This document shows, piece by piece, positions 60,117-64,000 of a stretch of DNA of 64,000 nucleotides. The notes below the pieces were generated by a model. The model was given only the letters and a program-made list of their open reading frames with translations. It ran no database searches and was not told the origin of the DNA. The stretch spans positions 1-64,000 of the forward strand of contig LDXM01000002.1 in NCBI GenBank assembly GCA_001443375.1, given 5' to 3'. The stretch comes from Chloroflexi bacterium CSP1-4 (lineage in GTDB: Bacteria; Chloroflexota; Limnocylindria; Limnocylindrales; CSP1-4). The first letter of the stretch is position 1; each line of letters begins with the position of its first letter. The position numbers and the translations under genes are program-made.

Positions 60117-61325
60117 CTACGCGGGGACCGCCGAGCGCGCCGCGGCCAGTCCGTCGGCGACATCGGCGACGAGATCCTCGACGTCCTCCAGTCCCACGGA
60201 GACGCGCACGAGGCCCTCCGAGATCCCCGCCGCGGCCAGGGCCGCCCCGTCGTACTGGCGGTGCGACGTCGTCGCGGCATGGACGGCGAGCGTCCGGATG
60301 CTCCCCAGCGAGGCGGTCCGCTCGGGGATGGCGAGGCCGTCGATGAAGGCGAGGGCGGCGGCGCGTGTCACGAGGTCGATGGCCAGCATCCCGCCCCCGG
60401 CGCGCAGCAGGCGCTGCGCCACGACCGCCTGCGGGTGGCTGGCCAGGCCCGGGTAGACGACGGCGCGCGGCCCCAGCGCGCTCTCCAGGAAGCGCGCCAG
60501 GGCGAGGGCCGTCTCCGAGTGTCGATCCATGCGCACCGGGAGCGTGGCGATGCCGCGCAGCACGAGGAAGGCCGAGAAGGGCGCCACGATGCCGCCGGTG
60601 TCCACCTCGACGGCAGCCACCTCGCGTACCAGGCGCTCCGGCCCGCTGACGGCCCCGGCGATGACGTCCGAGTGGCCGCTCAGCCATTTCGTGGCCGATT
60701 CGACGACGAGGTCGGCGCCCAGCTCGATCGGCCGGCAGAGGTACGGCGAGGCGAACGTGTTGTCGACGACGACGAGGGCGCCGGCGCGATGCGCCCGCTC
60801 GGCCAGCTCGGGGATGTCCACCACCACCAGGGTCGGGTTGCTGATCGTCTCGAGGTAGAGGAGCCGAGCGCCGGGCAGCGCGGCGCTCACCTCGTCCGCG
60901 TCCGTGGCGTCCACGTAGGTGGTCTCCACGCCGAACCTCGCGAAGACACGGTCGAGGAGCGAGCGCGTGCTGCCGTAGACGGCACGCGTGGCGACGATGC
61001 GGTCGCCGGCACGAACGAGGGCGGCCAGCGCGGCGTGGATGGCGGCCATGCCGGAGCCGAAGGCGAAGCCTGACTCCGCCCCCTCCAGCTCGGCGACCGC
61101 GGCGGCCATGGCCGAGGCGGTCGGGTTGTCGAGGCGGGCGTACGTGTAGCCGCTCCCGGCGGCGATGATCGCAGCGAACTCCGCGGCGTCGTTCGCAGCG
61201 AACGTGGCGCTCTGGTAGATCGGCACGGCCGTGGGGTGCTGTTCGACCTTCGGGGAGCGCGTGGCGGCGAGGATGGCGCGAGTCGAGAAGCCGCGGACGG
61301 GGCGGCCGGCGGGCTCGTCGGTCAT
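60117..61325 (-). CDS. Trans-sulfuration family PLP-dependent enzyme (Cys/Met metabolism)
   Basis: 402 residues. The PLP Lys lies in ESATKWLSGHSDVIAG, the phosphate-binding FGSGMAAIHAAL and the TISNPTLVVVDIPELAERAH region are complete, and YTYARLDNPTASAMA is at the N-terminus. Family members include cystathionine gamma-synthase, gamma-lyase and O-acylhomoserine sulfhydrylases, which sequence reading cannot tell apart. It ends in TAG immediately in frame with the ResB coding region. Confidence 0.92.
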   Translation of the reverse strand: MTDEPAGRPVRGFSTRAILAATRSPKVEQHPTAVPIYQSATFAANDAAEFAAIIAAGSGYTYARLDNPTASAMAAAVAELEGAESGFAFGSGMAAIHAALAALVRAGDRIVATRAVYGSTRSLLDRVFARFGVETTYVDATDADEVSAALPGARLLYLETISNPTLVVVDIPELAERAHRAGALVVVDNTFASPYLCRPIELGADLVVESATKWLSGHSDVIAGAVSGPERLVREVAAVEVDTGGIVAPFSAFLVLRGIATLPVRMDRHSETALALARFLESALGPRAVVYPGLASHPQAVVAQRLLRAGGGMLAIDLVTRAAALAFIDGLAIPERTASLGSIRTLAVHAATTSHRQYDGAALAAAGISEGLVRVSVGLEDVEDLVADVADGLAAARSAVPA

Positions 61326-61368
61326 GGCCGCGCCATCCTACACCGGGCGGCCGGCGCCGCCCGACGGC

Positions 61369-63060
61369 TCAGGCGGGGCGTTCGTCGACCTCGAGCCGGT
61401 CCTCGTCGATCGACTCCACCGGCCGGGGGCCGCGGATGAAATCGCGCATCGTCCGCTCGAAACGCGGATCGTCGTGATGGAGCACCTCGAAGCGCCTGGG
61501 GCCCTGGGACGCCTTGGCGCGCGGCACGCCGGGGCGCGCCGATGTCGTCGCCGCCTTCGCATGGCGGGCCGCCGCGCTGCCCTTCGGCTTCCCACCCTGC
61601 CGCGCGGCAAGCTTCGCCGCCGCGGGCGCAGCCGCCGCCACGGGTGTCGCAGCGGACGCCACGTCATCGGCGGCCTGGCGCCCCGAGTCGGGATCGGGCG
61701 GTCCGGAACCGCGGCGGTCGAGCGTCCGCCGATCCGCGGCACGTCGATCCGCGGCACGTCGGTCCGCGGCGTTGGCGGGCACCGCCACGCGGGGGCCCGG
61801 CCGGACGGGAAGGCCGGCGACGGTCCGCCGGTCGGCACGGGCGACGCCGGCCCAGACGCGATCCTTGCCGGTTCGCTTCGACTCGTACATGGCCTGGTCG
61901 GCCCGATTGAGCAGGGCGTCCGCCGTCCGTCCGTCGTCCGGGAAGGCGACCACGCCGACCGAGACGGTCGTGCGCAGGACGTCGGCGCCGGCGACGACCC
62001 TGATGCCGGCGATCCCTCGACGCATCTTCTCGGCGACCACGAGCGCGCCGCTGGGATCGGTCTCGGGCAGGAGGACGACGAACTCATCGCCGCCGTAGCG
62101 GGCCGCCGAGTCGATGACGCGGATGCCGCGCCGCACGACTTCGGCCACCTCGCGCAGCATCCGGTCGCCGAAGTAGTGGCCGTAGTGGTCGTTGATCGGT
62201 TTGAGGCCGTCGAGGTCGAGCATGAGCAGGCTGAAACGGCGCTGGGTCCGCCCGGCGCGGGCGATCTCACGGTCCATCACCGCGAACAGGTAGTTGCGGT
62301 TGTAGAGCCGCGTCAGCGGGTCGTGCAGCGAGAGGCGGACGGCGGCGTCGCGAGTTCGCCGTTGCTCGCGCGCCACGACCGAGGCGAGGTACGAGAGGAG
62401 CCAGAGCGCCATCAGGTTGAAACCGAGGCGCTCGATCTGCGGCAACTCCAGCGGCGTGGCGCCCTGGACGAGCAGGAGCGCCAGCAGATAGACCGCCGAG
62501 ATGGCGGCGGCCAGCAGGAAGTTCGCAGTGCCCCCGACGACGAAGGCCGCGGCCGCGGCGATGAGGTAGTAGCCGAAGAAGAAGGGGCTGTCGACACCGC
62601 CCGTGAGGACGATCAGGACCGTGAACAGCGCGATCGCGGTGACGGCCTCGAAGACCAGCACGGCGCCGCCCAGGCGCGAACTGGGCAGGACGTCGTGGAC
62701 CACGAATACGACGATCGCGCCCCCCGCGAGCAGCGCGTAGATGGCCGGCGCGCTCGTCGCCCAGAGCCCGCCGAGAGCGACGATGATGGCCGTGCCGATG
62801 AAGAACCCGTAGCTGACGATGCGCACGACGCGGTCGTACGTCGCTGCGCTGATGCCGGCCCGCGAGGGTGGCGAGCCCTCCGCCCGGGCGGCGGCCTGGA
62901 GGGCGATGTCGATCGGCTCCGGGGGCATCGCGCCGACCCACGCATCGTCGGGCGGCGACGAGCGCCGGCGGACGACCGAGGAGACGAGCACGACCCCCAC
63001 GAGTGCGAGGTTGACCAGGACGGCCACCCCGAGGAGCACGACGAGGAAACCGGTGGGCAC
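61369..63060 (-). CDS. Membrane diguanylate cyclase with intact GGDEF and I-site
   Basis: 563 residues from GTG 63060; the ORF-track extension to 63705 is antisense to the Lrp gene. N-terminal TM, then a cluster of about five TM helices (residues 80-220), a GGDEF domain starting LSLHDPLTRLYNRNYLF, active motif RYGGDEFVVLLP, and an inhibitory RxxD (RVID) five residues before GGDEF. It should make c-di-GMP with product inhibition. The C-terminal 170 residues are a basic, Ala/Arg-rich tail with ADRRA repeats, odd for this family and perhaps nucleic-acid binding. Confidence 0.9.
   Translation of the reverse strand: MPTGFLVVLLGVAVLVNLALVGVVLVSSVVRRRSSPPDDAWVGAMPPEPIDIALQAAARAEGSPPSRAGISAATYDRVVRIVSYGFFIGTAIIVALGGLWATSAPAIYALLAGGAIVVFVVHDVLPSSRLGGAVLVFEAVTAIALFTVLIVLTGGVDSPFFFGYYLIAAAAAFVVGGTANFLLAAAISAVYLLALLLVQGATPLELPQIERLGFNLMALWLLSYLASVVAREQRRTRDAAVRLSLHDPLTRLYNRNYLFAVMDREIARAGRTQRRFSLLMLDLDGLKPINDHYGHYFGDRMLREVAEVVRRGIRVIDSAARYGGDEFVVLLPETDPSGALVVAEKMRRGIAGIRVVAGADVLRTTVSVGVVAFPDDGRTADALLNRADQAMYESKRTGKDRVWAGVARADRRTVAGLPVRPGPRVAVPANAADRRAADRRAADRRTLDRRGSGPPDPDSGRQAADDVASAATPVAAAAPAAAKLAARQGGKPKGSAAARHAKAATTSARPGVPRAKASQGPRRFEVLHHDDPRFERTMRDFIRGPRPVESIDEDRLEVDERPA
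61731..61770. repeat. 15-nt tandem repeat in the diguanylate cyclase tail
   Basis: GATCCGCGGCACGTC occurs twice in succession, followed by a diverged third start GGTCCGCGGC. It encodes the repeated ADRRA pentapeptide in the disordered C-terminal tail. Confidence 0.8.
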
Positions 63061-63216
63061 GTGTCGAGGGTACCCCGCCCGACCCTCGGGCGCCAGACTC
63101 GACGACCTGCGAGCCGTCGGGGGCCGAGCGCAGCACGCGAAGTCTCGTCGCCTGCCGCCACCACCCGGTGTGAATCGCGTTGCCAGGCGGCACCAGCCGG
63201 TGGTACCGTCCCGGCC

Positions 63217-63708
63217 ATGACCCAGGCCCGCAAGCCGCTCCCCGCGCGGGGCGGCGAGGGCGACGTCTCGCCCCTCGACAAGCGCATCATCGCGCACCTG
63301 CAACAGGACGGCCGCCGCCCGTTCACGCAGATCGCGTCCGACCTCGGCGTGAGCGAGGCGGCCGTGCGGGCGCGCACGAGCCGGCTCATCGAGCGCGGCG
63401 TGCTCCAGATCGTCGGCGTCACCGACCCGCTCAAGCTCGGCTACGACCAGATGGCGATGATCGGCGTCCGCTGCGAGGGGGACCGGCTGATCCAGGCCGC
63501 CGAGGAGATCGGGAAGCTGCCCGAGGTCATCTACGTCGTGGTCACCGCCGGCGCCTTCGACCTGCTCGTGGAGGCCGTCTGCGAGGACAGCGAGGATCTG
63601 CTGCGCTTCCTGACGGAGAAGCTCCGTCGCGTGTCGGGCGTGCAGTCCACCGAGACGTTCGTCTACCTGCGCATCGTCAAGCAGACGTACCAGTGGGGGA
63701 ACCACTGA
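63217..63708 (+). CDS. Lrp/AsnC-family transcriptional regulator
   Basis: 163 residues from ATG 63217. N-terminal HTH (LDKRIIAHLQQDGRRPFTQIASDLGVSEAAVRARTSRLIERG) and a C-terminal RAM/AsnC ligand domain (VIYVVVTAGAFDLLVEAVCEDSEDLLRFLTEKLRRVSGV). Binds amino acids and controls amino acid metabolism or transport genes. Encoded divergently from the diguanylate cyclase and convergent with the partial gene at the window end. Confidence 0.9.
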   Translation: MTQARKPLPARGGEGDVSPLDKRIIAHLQQDGRRPFTQIASDLGVSEAAVRARTSRLIERGVLQIVGVTDPLKLGYDQMAMIGVRCEGDRLIQAAEEIGKLPEVIYVVVTAGAFDLLVEAVCEDSEDLLRFLTEKLRRVSGVQSTETFVYLRIVKQTYQWGNH

Positions 63709-63727
63709 CCCAGGACCTGACGGCCCT

Positions 63728-64000
63728 CTAGGGCGTGGCGGTGGGTGTGGCGCTGGGCGACGGGCTCGGTGCCACGGAAGGGGGCGGCGTGGCCGTCGGC
63801 AGCGGCACGGTGACGCGCGCGACGGATCGCTCGGCCAGCGGGCCGACCAGCTCGCCGAGCGCCTCGGCGAGCTTCTTCGCCGCCTCGACCTTCGTGGCGT
63901 CCGGCGGGGCCGGCACGTGGCCCTGCGTGCTCGGGCCCCAGAGGACCGCGATGTTCAGGCCGGCGAAGGTGAAGGCCGGCTGCCCGGCGCCGGGCGCGCC
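63728..64000 (-). CDS. C-terminal part of an unidentified protein (runs off the window)
   Basis: The frame is open to the window edge, giving 90 visible codons: GQPAFTFAGLNIAVLWGPST, then VPAPPDATKVEAAKKLAEALGELVGPLAERS and a Ser/Thr/Pro tail. The track lists only the part from GTG 63916. The Pro-rich tail and the AGLNIAVLWG strand suggest a secreted or surface protein, but no family can be named. Confidence 0.6.
   Translation of the reverse strand, partial: GAPGAGQPAFTFAGLNIAVLWGPSTQGHVPAPPDATKVEAAKKLAEALGELVGPLAERSVARVTVPLPTATPPPSVAPSPSPSATPTATP

Noticed and set aside
57528-61073. 1181-aa plus-strand ORF
   Set aside because: It runs antisense through PucR, ResB and the PLP enzyme, all with clear families; composition is typical of a GC-rich shadow frame.

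Overview
The window is a high-GC (roughly 70%) bacterial chromosome segment that makes heavy use of GTG and TTG starts and of 1-4 nt start/stop overlaps. The mix of families (a UPF0182 giant membrane protein, DUF1918, an NrfCD electron-transfer module with an EB_dh haem lipoprotein, an actinobacterial-type [NiFe] hydrogenase, secreted GH18 and NAGPA proteins) suggests Chloroflexota or a deep actinobacterial relative. The sequence alone does not settle this.

Left part (1-29.1 kb). The end of a probable class III nucleotide cyclase is followed by a PTS block: HPr, Enzyme I, ascorbate-type EIIA/EIIB/EIIC and a second HPr. Then come an SQR-like flavoprotein, a HicB-DinB fusion and a DJ-1/PfpI protein. 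A sensor kinase (broken by a one-base frameshift) and a NarL-type regulator precede a five-gene membrane redox operon: 16-Cys ferredoxin, NrfD, Ig-like protein, cytochrome c and EB_dh lipoprotein, with no catalytic subunit. A VapBC-type toxin-antitoxin pair with a visible promoter and operator, two secreted proteins sharing a C-terminal module, a B3/B4 protein, UPF0182, DUF454 and a PQQ-type sugar dehydrogenase follow.

Central part (29.2-51.0 kb). A 23-nt copy of the 3' end of tRNA-Pro(CGG) lies at 29.17 kb. The intact tRNA-Pro lies at 50.94-51.01 kb, in the same orientation and next to a large serine recombinase. This geometry fits a tRNA-integrated island of about 21.8 kb. Its centrepiece is a tightly coupled minus-strand operon of 14 genes (41.2 to 32.1 kb): PadR regulator, CooC-like ATPase, hydrogenase small subunit, four small single-TM coiled-coil proteins, large subunit, protease-like protein, wHTH with a Cys/His tail, NifU-Rieske fusion, maturation protease, HypC and a DUF6390-like protein. 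Without an N-terminal Tat signal the hydrogenase should be cytoplasmic, and the four TM proteins are natural candidates for its membrane scaffold or quinone link. The rest of the island holds a kinase, an EamA transporter, a peptide ABC transporter lacking ATPases, a LysR fragment cut at another tRNA-end-like sequence, a degenerate tRNA-Arg, a small LuxR-type HTH protein, and an ECF sigma factor with a membrane beta-propeller anti-sigma-like partner.

Right part (51.0-64.0 kb). This looks like core metabolism: two divergent MFS transporters, a FabI/FabL-like reductase, a PlsC-like acyltransferase, glutamine synthetase, a PucR regulator, ResB, a trans-sulfuration PLP enzyme, a diguanylate cyclase with an intact I-site, an Lrp/AsnC regulator, and the C-terminal part of a protein running off the window edge.
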